In this document: positions 39,810 through 50,713 of the stretch, piece after piece
Layout: each line of letters begins with the position of its first letter
How positions within the stretch are numbered: the first letter of the stretch is position 1
NCBI GenBank assembly: GCA_963715045.1
Contig: CAVQRC010000002.1
Span: 1-64,000 of the forward strand
Length of the DNA stretch: 64,000 nt
Reading direction: 5' to 3'
From: CAVQRC01 sp963715045
Lineage (GTDB): Bacteria > Planctomycetota > Planctomycetia > Pirellulales > Lacipirellulaceae
Position numbers and translations under genes: made by a program
Notes under the pieces: model-generated
The model's input: the letters and a program-made list of their open reading frames with translations, nothing else
The model's database searches: none
Told to the model about the DNA's origin: nothing

Positions 39810-42800
39810 ACCTGACGGGGCACGCAGCGAAGCCGCGGCAAGCGAAACATGCCGCTGTCCGAGTTGGGAGAGTCGCGATTACCAGGAAGAACAAACGCCC
39901 GTCTGCCGCGAAGCGGCCTCGGCCGCTGCGTGGGCTGCAGCCCGCTGTTGCGGCCGAGTCCGGCAAATTGACGCTGGTTGGCATCGGCGCGTCGGCGGGC
40001 GGTCTGGAAGCTCTGGAAAAGTTCTTTCGGGCCATGCCAATTGACAGCGGGATGGCGTTCGCGCTCGTTCTCCATCTGGATCCCACCCACGAGAGCCATC
40101 TCGTGGACCTTCTCCGCAAGCACACAGAGATGCCGGTCAGTCAGGTCACGGACGGGGTCTGCATCGAAGCGAATCACGTCTACGTCATTCCGCCTGCCGC
40201 CTACCTTGCGACGAGCGGAGAGACACTGCATCTGAGCGAGCCGATCGAGCGACGCGGCTTGCGACTGCCGATCGACTTCTTCTTTCGCTCGCTGGCCACC
40301 GAACTACAACAACGGGCCATCGCCATCGTGCTCTCCGGCAGCGGTAGCGATGGCTCGCTGGGATTGCGTGAGATCAAGGCTCACGGTGGACTCGTTGTTG
40401 TTCAGGATCCGCAGACGGCGCAGTACGACGGAATGCCGCGGGCCGCGATCGCGACTGGCACAGTCGACCATGTGCTTGCGATCGCAGACATGCCGAGCGT
40501 GCTGACCGCTTATGGATCGCACTGGTACGTCAAATCGGTCGGCCAGGCAGTTCTCGAACCCGAGCCGGGGTACCAGCAGGCGATTGTCGCCTGGCTGCGA
40601 ACGAACACCCGCTTCGACTTTGGCTGCTACAAGCCAGGAACACTGCGCCGTCGCATCCAGCGGCGGATGGGGCTGCATCACCTCGAGAGTTCCGAAGAAT
40701 ATGTGCGACTGTTGTGCGATTCTCCGGATGAGGGCGCGGCTCTCGTCAAAGACCTCTTGATCGGAGTAACCAATTTTTTTCGCGATCCCAAGGCCTGGCG
40801 GAGGCTGGCAGAGGAGGTGATCGGGCCGCTGGTCGAGCGGAAGAAAGATCAGGGACCGATTCGCGTCTGGGTGCCGGGCTGCGCGACGGGAGAAGAAGCG
40901 TACTCGATCGCGATGCTGCTCGGCGAACAACTGCGGGCGTACGAGGGCCGCTGTGACTTGCAGGTTTTCGCCTCGGATCTCGATGCGGCCGCATTGTCCT
41001 TGGCCCGGGCAGGCGTGTATCCGGAAAACATCGTTGCCGATGTGCCGGCCCCGCTCCTCCGCCAGTTTTTCGTCAAGGGTGAACATACCTACCGAATCAG
41101 CAAGGAACTCCGCGATACCGTGGTATTCGCCGAACAGAACGTGCTGGCCGATCCTCCGTTTGCCCGACTCGACCTCGATCAGTTGCCGCAACCTGCTGAT
41201 CTACCTCGAGCCGGAAGTCCAAACGAAGATCATCCGACTGTTCCACTTCGCACTTAACGACGGGGGCTACCTGTTTCTGGGGAATTCGGAGACTATCGGC
41301 AGCCTGGTCGATCTATTCCAGCCCGTCAGCAAGAAATGGCGGATCTTTCGCCGTCTAGGGAATGTCCGACACGAGCGGTTCGAATTCCCGATCACCCCCC
41401 GTCGGGTCGCGGTCGAAGCGCAGACGAAGCCCGAGAGACAGCTCCCCAGCGGTCCGCATCGCCTCAGCCAATTGGTCCAGCAACTGGTCGCCGAACGATA
41501 TTCGCCGGCCTGTGCCTTGATCAGCCAGCGGTGCGAAGTGCTGTTTCTCCAGGGCCCGGTCGACCGCTATCTGAAACTGCCGACAGGTCATCCGGCTGCC
41601 GACCTGTTGGGCATGGCCCGAGATGGGTTGCGGGCCAAGCTGCGGTTGCTGATCCGGGAAGCCATGAACCTGAAACAACCCCGCACCGGTACCGCACCCC
41701 GCGTGATGCGGGAAGGATTCCTTCGGCCGGTGCACATTTCCGTGGAACCGCTCGTCAACTCACCCGAAGCCGAGGGACTGTTGCTCGTCACGTTTCAGGA
41801 TCCGCCGCAGCACGTCGACAGCCCTGAGCGAGTCACTGGGGAAGCGAGCCGGCCGCCGCTTTCGGATGCACAATCGCAAGCCGCAGATGATTCCACGCTG
41901 CTGCGACAGCTGGAAGAAGAGTTGCAATTAACGCGTGAGCAATTGCAGGACACGATTGCTCAGCAGGAAGTTTCCAGCGAGGAAATGAAGGCCGCTAACG
42001 AGGAGGTGACCTCGGTCAACGAAGAGCTGCAGTCGACCAACGAGGAACTCGAGACGTCGAAAGAGGAACTGCAGTCGCTCAACGAGGAATTGACCACCGT
42101 CAACAATCAGCTCGAGGCCAAGATCGCGGAGCTCGAAACGACGAGCAACGATCTGCAGAATCTCCTCACGAGTGCCGATACGGCCACGATCTTTCTCGAC
42201 CGTGAAATGCGGATCAAGCGTTTCACTCCCGCAACGACGGAGCTGCTGCGTCTGATTCCGACTGACGTGGGAAGGCCGATCAGCGACGTGGCCGGGAACA
42301 TCAACGATAAGAGTCTGATGGCGGACGCCGGGCGCGTGCTCCGCGATCTAACGCCGATCCAGCGGGAAGTGCAGACGCTGAACGAACCCGAATCTGATCC
42401 GGCCGATGCCCGGAGCGGCGAATCCAATCGCGCCACTCACTCCCGCCATTTTCTTCGCCGGCTGCTCCCCTACCGCACCGCAGACGACCGGATCGAAGGT
42501 GTGGTGATTACCTTTACGGACATTACGACCATCAAACAGTTTGCTCAACGGCTGGCCGCGGCACGGGATTATGCCGAGAGCATCGTGCAAACCGTACGAG
42601 AACCGCTGCTGGTGCTTGACAACAGATTGCGTGTATGTTCGGCCAATCGAGCGTTCTACGCAAACTTTGAAACGTCACCCGATGTGACCCATGGCAAACT
42701 GCTCTGGGAGCTCGCCGGCGGGCAGTGGAACATCCCCAAGCTTCGTACGTCGTTGGAAGAAGTGCTGCCCAAGAATAGGGAGTTCTGCGATCTGGAAGTC

Positions 42801-43568
42801 TCGCGGAACTTCTCCGGGCTCGGTTGGCGGAGGTTGCTCCTCAGTGCCCGTGCCGTGCTCGGTACGGATGGCAAACCCGAGTTGATCTTGCTGGCGTTCG
42901 AAGACGTAACCGACCGATTTCAACGGGAGACGGCGGCGCTGGCCTTGCGAGAGCAGGAACGAGTGGGCCGGGAACTGCACGATTCACTCGGTCAACAGAC
43001 GACCGCGATCGGCATGCTGGCTGCCAGCTTGCACCGGCAGCTCATGGCAGAATCGCGACCGGAAGCGGAACTGGCCGGCAAGCTGCTCGAACGCATCGAG
43101 CAAGCCAAGACCGAGGTCCGCATGCTCTCCCAGGGTCTACTACCCGTCGAACTCGATGCGGAAGGTTTGATGAGCGCTTTGGCGGAGTTGGTCGAAGGTG
43201 CTGGAGCGTCCCCTGAGCTTGCATGTCGCTTTGACTGCGAATCGCCGGTGACACTCGACGACAGTTTCGCCGCCACGCACCTGTTCCTGATCGCCAAGGA
43301 GGCTGTCCACAACGCGGTAAAGCACGCTCAGGCCACCCAGATCGGGGTGCGCCTCACATCCGACGAAGGAGTGCTGACGCTCGAGATCCGTGACGACGGC
43401 ATCGGCATTTCCGCCGCGGCGGCCAAGTCCGACGGATACGGAATCCGCATCATGCGGTATCGCTCCGACTTGATCGGCGGCAGATTCAAGATCGAATCAG
43501 GAGACACTGGCGGTACCATCGTCAGCTGCTCCGTCCTGGAACAGGAGATGCGGAATGGCCGAAGCTGA
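39806..43568 (+). CDS. CheB-CheR-PAS hybrid sensor histidine kinase (HisKA_3 type), one frameshift
   Basis: About 1254 residues. The ATG at 39806 overlaps the preceding stop. A CheB methylesterase domain comes first: GASAGG with the Ser nucleophile, HLDPTHES with the His, and LSGSGSDGSLG. CheR follows (FFRDPKAWRRL, SAM loop GCATGEEAYSIAM). An extra G at 41177 breaks the frame just before SCRNLLIYLEP. A Glu/Asn-rich coiled coil (NEELQSTNEELETSKEELQ) leads into two PAS domains (ATIFLDREMRIKRF, LLVLDNRLRVCSANRAF). The kinase has the HisKA_3 phospho-acceptor in GRELHDSLGQQ and a HATPase core (NAVKHA, DDGIGI). Probably a soluble cytosolic sensor that partners with the response regulator overlapping its 3' end. 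Confidence 0.88.
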
Positions 43569-44259
43569 CTTGCAAGCGGTCCACGCCAGGCTGGGATCGA
43601 AGGAAAAGCACCGCGTTCTGATCGTGGACGATCATGAGCTGCTTCGCGAAGGCCTCAAGGAGCTGCTCAACGGCGAGCCGGGTCTCGAGGTGTGCGGCGA
43701 AGCTGCCGGCGAACCCGAGGCCATGAAGCTGGTCCGTTCGACTGATCCGGACGTGGTGATCGTTGATATGATGCTTGCGGAAGGCAACGGCCTTGACCTG
43801 ATCAGGCGGATCAGTGCCTTCAACGACACGATCCGGATGATCGTCTGCTCGATGTACGAAGATTCGCTGTACGCCGAACGGGCCCTGCGTGCCGGGGCAG
43901 CCGGTTATGTGAACAAACAAGCTCCCGCGAACACCATCCTCGAGGCGATCAGCCAGGTTCTGGCGGGCGGAATCTTCGTGAATGGCCCCATGACGCAGCG
44001 ATTGTTGCGGAGCGCCACGGGCAGTCGCAATGAAGCGACCCAGTCGGATATCGAGACGCTCTCTGATCGCGAGCTGCAGGTGTTCGAGCTGATCGGCCAG
44101 GGTTTCACGACGGGCCAGATCGCCGGGCAACTGCACCTCAGCACGCGGACTGTGGAAACTTACCGCGATCGTCTCAAGACCAAGCTGCATTTAAAACACG
44201 CTGCCGAACTCACGCGTGACGCAGCCCAGTTCTGGCTGATTCGGAGTCTGCGGAAGTAG
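43555..44259 (+). CDS. NarL/LuxR-family response regulator
   Basis: 234 residues, overlapping the kinase gene by 14 bases. The receiver domain has the acidic pair and phospho-acceptor Asp (LIVDDHELLREGL, VVIVDMML) and the Lys in GYVNKQAP. The C-terminal LuxR-type helix-turn-helix is LSDRELQVFELIGQGFTTGQIAGQLHLSTRTVETY (given in full as family landmark; it spans residues about 170-205). It is the obvious phosphotransfer partner of the HisKA_3 kinase. The output genes are unknown. Confidence 0.93.
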   Translation: MAEADLQAVHARLGSKEKHRVLIVDDHELLREGLKELLNGEPGLEVCGEAAGEPEAMKLVRSTDPDVVIVDMMLAEGNGLDLIRRISAFNDTIRMIVCSMYEDSLYAERALRAGAAGYVNKQAPANTILEAISQVLAGGIFVNGPMTQRLLRSATGSRNEATQSDIETLSDRELQVFELIGQGFTTGQIAGQLHLSTRTVETYRDRLKTKLHLKHAAELTRDAAQFWLIRSLRK

Positions 44260-44435
44260 CGCGTGGCTGCCGGTGTCGGCGGCGATTGTAGGTGGTTCCA
44301 CGACACGAAATGACGCGAATCTCCGATTTACGACCGGCCAGCGGTACGGCAAAACTACGTCGTTCGTGCATGGAAACACTATCCGAGAACGAAGGATCGT
44401 TCGACGAAGGACACTCCCTGTGCGAGCCGTTTCAT

Positions 44436-44480
44436 GAGGCCGATCGTTGATGCTCTGCAGCCGCGATCGGCCTCTTTTCT
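44436..44480 (+). terminator. Terminator hairpin 1 (response regulator operon)
   Basis: An 11-bp perfect stem (GAGGCCGATCG / CGATCGGCCTC) with a 17-base loop is followed by TTTTCTT. It lies 177 bases after the regulator stop. Confidence 0.7.
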
Positions 44481-44593
44481 TGACACGTAGGCGAATCCAC
44501 CACAGACATCCCGGTGGATCACCGATGTTCGCGGCACACCATTGCTGCGATAACCATTCACGTTGGCTAGCCAATAGCCGACACCACAAGCTT

Positions 44594-44632
44594 CGCACCG
44601 GTCCACTGCCCCGGACCGGTGCGTTGCTTTTC
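44594..44632 (+). terminator. Terminator-like hairpin 2
   Basis: An 11-bp perfect stem (CGCACCGGTCC / GGACCGGTGCG) with an eight-base loop is followed by TTGCTTTTCTG. It is 120 bases past hairpin 1 with no gene between, so it could end a small RNA. Confidence 0.5.
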
Positions 44633-44857
44633 TGCTTCCGCCCGATATCTCTCGCGCCCCGACCTCTGTCGTCTCGGCACTCCGATACGGACACATTCGT
44701 ATCGCCTCTGACATGCTGAACCGTTCTCGAAAGCGGATGGAAGTCAGACGTGACGCCACGTGCTTTTCGCTGAGACACGCCACAAAACAGCGACGGCAAC
44801 TCCAATCGCTGGCCTGCAGAGCAGCGGTTTGACGCTGCCGGATGCCGTCGGTGATCG

Positions 44858-44863
44858 TATAAT
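44858..44863 (+). promoter_or_regulatory. Perfect -10 box (TATAAT) before the nucleotidyltransferase gene
   Basis: TATAAT lies six bases from the first possible ATG (44870) and 78 bases from a second in-frame ATG (44942) that has GGGAG seven bases upstream. A TTGACG at 44829-44834 is 23 bases away, longer than the usual spacing. Confidence 0.4.
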
Positions 44864-44869
44864 TGACGC

Positions 44870-45521
44870 ATGGAGATTTCGCTAAACACTCTGAGGGAAC
44901 GGCTCGAACTGGCAGACGAGTTGCTGGCAGGGAGAAATCGGATGCATGAACCGCAGGACTTGCCAGGTCGTTATGGACGCGTTGTCAGCGCGTTGGATCA
45001 AGTGCTGCGGGCATGTGACTGTGAAGCCGTTCTGTGCGGCGGCTGGGCAGTGTGGCGGCACGGATACATTGGCCGCGTCACCCAGGATGTCGATGTCGTG
45101 TTGCCGAGTGAGAACATGGACGACGTTCTCCGGGTTTCGTCGATGAGCGGATTCGAGATTCTGGATGTACCTCCTGGGCGTTGGCCCACGCTGCTCCACA
45201 GAGAAACGGACATCGAAGTCGATATCCTCCCCGAAGGCGGACGTCCTGGGACCGCTTCGCAGCCTGCCCCCACGACGATACCTCATCCCGCATCGATGGG
45301 CGGTTGTCGGGGCACCCTGAAGTACAGCACACTCCCTTCACTGATTGAGCTGAAACTCGCCGCGGGGCGAATCCGCGACGCGGCAGATATCATCGAGCTC
45401 GCACGTGCAAACCAGGGCAGCCTGGAAGAAGTGCAGAGGCATCTCCTGGACGTGCACGCTCACTTATGCGGATCGTTTCGCAGAACTTCTTGCCCAACTT
45501 GACGACTCCCCTGGTGGCTGA
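44870..45521 (+). CDS. Nucleotidyltransferase-fold protein (AbiEii/MNT-like), one frameshift
   Basis: About 217 residues. The nucleotidyltransferase signature is CGGWAVWRHGYIGRVTQDVDVVLP, with the GG-W-A loop and the D-x-D metal pair. A third acid follows in TDIEVDILP, and LIELKLAAGRIRDAADIIEL resembles the C-terminal part of the family. The original frame ends at 45502. A shift near 45465 gives YADRFAELLAQLDDSPGG and a stop at 45519-45521, which is the likelier end. Length is 3n+1. The start at 44942 has the better ribosome site. Relatives serve as toxins, in antibiotic resistance or in RNA modification; no antitoxin partner is adjacent. Confidence 0.7.
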
Positions 45522-45568
45522 GCTGCCTTGAGCTCGCGAACCATCGGGTGCAGCCGCTTCTACGTGCG

Positions 45569-48513
45569 TTACTTCAATGAACTGAGATACGCGACGAGGT
45601 CGGCCACCTGCTGCCCTGTCATATCTTGGAACAAAAGATCCGGCATCAGAGAGTTCTGCGTCGGTTCGAGTCGGTGGATCGTGCGACGCGGCACCCGGAT
45701 CAGTCGATTTCGAGCCTCCTTCAATACGATCTCGGTAGCGGCCTGTTCGATCAGAATTCCCGAAAGCAGGAGGCCGTCCGTGGTTTCGACCAAGTACGTC
45801 ACGTAGGGCGGGTCGATACGCTTGGAAGGCTCGAGAATGCTCTCCAGCAACTGGGCACGACTCCGAGTTCCACCGATGCGGGAGAGATCCGGCCCGACAT
45901 GCTCCCCAACATCGTTAACTCGGTGGCACTTTCGGCACTGTACCGCGTCGTTGTGGAGGTAGAGTTGCTGACCACGCGACGCGTCACCGGCCATGGCGAG
46001 GAGGGAATCGGCGTCGACGATGCTGCCGAGTCGTCGGGTGCGTCTTTCGGCGGGCAGGAACCGTTCGAATAGATCCCGGATCTGCAAATCATCGTGGGCT
46101 GTCGCCGCAGCGATTGCGCGGGCGACGGTGTCGGAACGGAGTTTCCGTTCGTCAATCGCCCGCGTGAGCATCAGGGCACCACTCGCGGAGGTCAGCAAAC
46201 GGTCCAGGCACTCGGCCTGCTCGGTCGAATCGATTGCCGCGACAAGTCGCTCCAACGCGGTGGCTTCATCCCGCCGCATCGTGCGGGCCACATCACCGCC
46301 CGCACGATCCGGCGACATTTCGCCTGGCACCTGTCGAATCCACTGCTCAATCAGGTCGATGCCTTCGCGGTCGATTTCGGTGTTTCCGATCGGCGGCATA
46401 TGCCCACCGCCGAGCTTGGAAAGGCGGTACAGCAACACACTCCGAAATGGATCTCCAGCGGCGATGACCCGGGCAGCAACAATCCCAAAGGTCCCCTGCG
46501 TTGGCCGAACGCCGACCATGTTCATCGCTTTGAAGGACAGATCGTAGTGCATGTATGACAGGACCGCGCTACCGGCGTGCATGCGATGACAATGCGCACA
46601 ATTGACCTGCAGATAGGCCCGTGCCCGATCGTCCACTGCTGCGGATGTATCACGCGGGTCGGCAAGTCGTGGGCGGTTTTCGGCCAGGACGGGCGGGTTG
46701 AGCAGGCCGACGTGAGCCAGTGTCTCCAACTGCGGTGCGGGGCGTCCGTCGTAGTCGTGATGTCGGTTGAGCTGGGGTGTGTTGAACGCCAGCGGCGGAC
46801 CCGACCAGCTGTTGTGGCAACGCTGGCACTCGCCGCGGCCGGAGTACCGCCACGTCTGCTGCCGCGTGCCACCCGGGGCGGCCAGGTCCGCGATGTTGAA
46901 TGTCTGCTCGTCCCCAGCGGCGTTTACGAGAACCGCATCGGATTGTTCCTCGTTCCAGCGATAGGTGTACGGCCGCCACTCGAGACCGTTGTGGTGCAGG
47001 ATTTGCGTTTCGACCCGCCGCAGGCTGTCCGGATTGCCCTGTTCCATCGCGAGGGACAGCGTCTTCACCAGCACGGAGTCGGTCGGAAATGACCAGGTCG
47101 GGCTCGTGGTGTCGATCGCCGCGGTCCCCGGCACCGCCACGAATCGCTCGGCCGCGGCATGATCCGCCCAGGGCTCGGCGTTGATCGAATAATCCGATCA
47201 CACCTGCCGCGGGCACATGTCGGGCGACCGACGCGAACAATCCGCTCGCGCTCAGCATTCGCGGAAATGCGGTAGCTTGCTCGGCGATCCGGTTCGGCAC
47301 CAGGCGATGCAGCGTGCCGGCCGTATGATCCAGCAGGTAGAATTCGCCGTCGTGCCCCTCGCCGAATCCCACGATGCGATGCGTCGTGTCGGCGAGTTCG
47401 CGATGGTCGACGACCTGCCCCTGGTTCGAAGCGGAAACCCCACAGCCTGACCCGTGTCGTAGTCGCCGTAGAGATGCATGCCATGAAGCACACGCAGCCG
47501 AGTCCCGTAATACGTCAGGCCGTCGGTGATCGATGAAGACTCGGTGTGCGGATGATCGATCGTGGGCGGTACGATCGGCGTCGGCCCGCGGAGCAGATGG
47601 GAATTGGTCGGTTGGCGTCCTTCCATCACGCTCCAGCCGTAGTTGCCGCCTCGTTCGACACGATGCAGCAGCTCCCACAGCTCCCAGCCGACGTCGCCCA
47701 CCCAGAGCCCGCCGGTCTCTCGGTCGAAACTCATCCGCCAGGGGTTTCGCAGACCGTACGCCCAGATTTCACCGCGTGCCCCCTCGACATCGACGAACGG
47801 ATTGTCGTCCGGAATCCGGTACGCCTGGCCGGGTTCGGGGTGATCGACGTCGATACGCAGAATCGCCGACAGCAGGTTGCCGAGATCCTGCCCCGCTGCG
47901 AGCGGGTCCGGAGGATTGGGAGCTCCGCCATCGCCCGTTGAAATGTAGAGGTACCCATCGGGTCCGAATTTCAAGCAGCAGCCGTTGTGACCGCCGGAAA
48001 GCCAGGTGATGATCTTCTGTTCGCTCGTCGCGTCGATCGTCGGCGGATCGGTGTCGGCGACTTTGAACCGCGCGACGACCGTCCCGTCTTCCTGGCCCGG
48101 TGCCTTGATGTAGCAGATATAGCAGCAGCGGTTCTGCTGAAAGTCGGGATGGAATGCAATCGCGTACGCGCTCGTGACCCCCTCGACCGCCTGCCTGAGG
48201 TCCACAACGAGATCGGCCCGGTCAACGTCCGACTGATCCCGAAACGAGAGGATCTTGCCGCCCTGCTCGACAACGAACCAGCGATCGCTGCCCGGCGGCA
48301 TGGCGAGATCGAGGCAGTTGTCGAACTTGAGTTGTGAAAACGCCGGCTCGGTCGTATATGGCAGCGGCGGATCGGGCGAGCCGGTGATTCGCGACGTCGT
48401 CCACGGTAGGCCCGAGTGACGCGCGCAGTCTCGGCAGACGACGCTCGCGAGACCGGAGGCATCGAACAAGTTACGAGTGCCAGGAGAATCGTCTGTCGAT
48501 AAGAATTCTTCAA
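45569..48513 (-). CDS. Secreted PQQ-dependent sugar dehydrogenase fused to multi-haem cytochrome; several frameshifts
   Basis: The TTG at 48513 starts a signal peptide (SYRQTILLALVTCSMPP), and a frame change near 48415 leads into the dehydrogenase. The propeller of the glucose/sorbosone dehydrogenase family shows WFVVEQGGKI, GGHNGCCLKFGPDGYLYISTGDGG (in parts), YGLRNPWRMSFD and GDVGWELWE. Breaks near 47440 and 47190 connect to the C-terminal half. That half has three CxxCH sites: GECQRCHNSW, NCAHCHRMH and QCRKCHRVN. The last belongs to a planctomycete haem domain (GPDLSRIGG). Electrons from sugar oxidation could pass directly to the haems. The open pieces are 47252-48469, 47200-47440 (third frame) and 45569-47140. 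Confidence 0.8.
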
Positions 48514-48700
48514 CGAAGTGCCTCGTGTCGACAAGGTAAGGCGACCAGAGCGTGCTTCAGGTCCGTGGCGTGCGAGTCCCCCTCTCGCCGGCCCCCTGGG
48601 TGAGTCCCAAGTTATCAACTGGCCCGTGGCTGTGGCCACCCTGCAATCGGTCTCTTACTGCACAGCAGGAGTCGGTCGGCACGGTCGCTCCCGCAGCGGA

Positions 48701-50587
48701 TCAGTCCAGCCGCTTACAGGCGTCAGTGGGGTCGACCGCAGCGCGGACGGACAATTGCCGGCAGGAAATCCGGGACGGCCTCCAACGAACCCCGGATGCG
48801 ATGAACCCAACGAACATCATCGCGATTGCGGACGGTTCCGGCACAAAGGTCAGGACAAGTTCCGGATAGTGGGCCTGATTTCCGGAAATTGCAAACTCGT
48901 AAAGCATGCTCTGACCGTCTGCAAACACCGAGGTACTCGTGACTTGCAGTCGAAACGCACTCAACGGATCGACTCCATCGGCTTGGTAATCGGATTGCAC
49001 GAACGCGGTCACGTCGACCTCAAAGTAATTTTCGGCCTCATCCGTGGGCTGAACCAGTTCAAGCAGGGTGTCCGTGTAGGTTGCGTCTTCGTAATCGGAC
49101 GCCAGGTGGTCGGTGTCGTTGTCGACTACGCTGTGAAAAACTGAAACCGACTCGGTGGGCATACCGTTAAGAGATTCCAGGTAGAAAAACCGCAGTGTCG
49201 CTTGTTCCAGCCTCACACCCGTGCCAAGGTTCGTGGCGTCGGGGAGTGCGAACTTTGCAACCAGGCGACTTAGCGATACGCCGGTCGCGAGATCCGTTTC
49301 GCCCACCCCGGCTTTGAAGGGGCGATCCACACGTTGCCCGAGGAGCCGCTCCACTTGATCGCCGCTGCCATCGAGATCCATATCTCGTGTCCGGTAGATT
49401 GCATAGGGCAGCCGGGTGAATTCATAAGGGATTCGAGCGGATTCACCGCCAGGTGCATCTGCCACGGCGTCGCCCACGAGACTGAGAAACGTCGCCCAGA
49501 TGTTGTTGGAAACGGAAGAGTCCCCTTCATTGGTGGCCTCGCGAACGACCACCATGTTCCATTCCGGAATGACAAAGATGAAGTTGTTATCGATGCCATA
49601 GGCAAAGAACGTCGCGGGTGGAACACCGGGTAAGACTCGGTTCCCCTCCGGGTTTCTCCCGTTCGTCCACCATCCGTAACCGTAAACTCCTGGGCCTCCG
49701 TTGATTCCAAAGATGGAAAACGTGCGGTTCAGCGGGTTCAACGGGAGCGACGTGTCAACTTTCGTCGTCGTGGCGTCGCGAACCCATTGGGCGCGATGAC
49801 TTGTTCGTCTTCCCACCGCCCTTCGTTCAAGAAAAGGTTTCCGAAACGGGCTGCTTCTTCCGCCGATACGTGAAGTCCGTGCGATCCTCGATTGATCGGG
49901 ATACCGTCCGGAGCAGCATTCACAGGGTCGTCCCAATCCGACCACGTCCAGTTGGTCATGCCGATCCGATCCGCGATGCGTCGCCGGAAGATGTCTTCCA
50001 AGGGCTCTCCGGCGGCCCGGGACAAGACACGACTCAGAACTTCATAAGTCGCATTCGAGTAGTACGATTCGGCACCCGCAGGCTGAAACAGTGGTTCATC
50101 GGGGATCCAGAGAGTATCGGAGAGTGATGAAATTCTTCCACTCGACTCACCCACAGCTCGAAAGGGGCTCGTCATTGTCACGAGGTGTCTGAGTGTAACG
50201 TCGCTGTACCTGTCCGCGAGTGCCGGGAAATAGTCAGCGGCCGGCGTCTCCAACGAAGCGACGCCATCTTCGATCAGCAGACCCAGGACCGAGCTCGTAA
50301 ACGATTTTGTTACGGAGAACACCTCATGCTCGATCTGTGTTGGGTCCTCCCCAAATCATGTAGCCGTTTCGTATGATCACGAGCTCCTGAGCGCCGGTCC
50401 GTCCTGGTATATAGTTTTCCAGGAAGCGGACTGCTTTTTGCAGTCGCGAAGAGTCGACCTGCTGCGATTCGGGTGCGACGTGCGTCCACTGCTCTCCGGG
50501 AAACGCCATATCTTGACCATCGGCAGCTTGCGCCGTGATGGTCATCAAGCACAGCACCGCTAATGATTGAAAGCGAGCGAAGTGCAT
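48701..50587 (-). CDS. Secreted serine hydrolase (beta-lactamase class C fold) with PEP-CTERM tail; two frameshifts
   Basis: About 629 residues. The ATG at 50587 follows GGAG by seven bases and starts a signal peptide (SLAVLCLMTITAQA). The serine hydrolase domain has SxxK in FSVTKSFTSS and the YxN motif in YYSNATYE. LHVSAEEAARFGNLFL follows, and GYGWWTNG is in the place of the third motif. After about residue 420 comes a beta-rich DNRLRE-like domain (LRFFYLESLNG, FEVDVTAFVQSD). The end is VPEPSAIAMMFVGFIASGVRWRPSR, a PEP-CTERM sorting signal with VPEP, a hydrophobic stretch and basic residues. Breaks lie near 50325 and 49790; the total is a multiple of three. It probably is sorted to the surface by an exosortase. 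Confidence 0.8.
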
Positions 50588-50713
50588 TTCTCGGCTCCGG
50601 TCTTGCATAGAGTTTGGCGACGTGCGGTGGCGAACTGTTGTTCTCGCTTACGAGGGTCGCATCGACAAAGCGATCTCCGTTGCGACGGACTGGCTGCCAC
50701 GCGCGTGACTGGT

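Larger units (their letters stand above)
44260..44857. other. Intergenic region with two terminator-like hairpins
   Basis: A 600-base stretch with no convincing protein gene. It contains two strong hairpins, each followed by a T-rich run (listed separately). The Arg/His-rich frame at 44447-44719 has no recognisable feature and is not called. Confidence 0.5.

Noticed and set aside
44447..44719. 90-codon frame between the two hairpins
   Set aside because: His/Arg/Ser-rich, starts inside a terminator loop, no ribosome site and no family.
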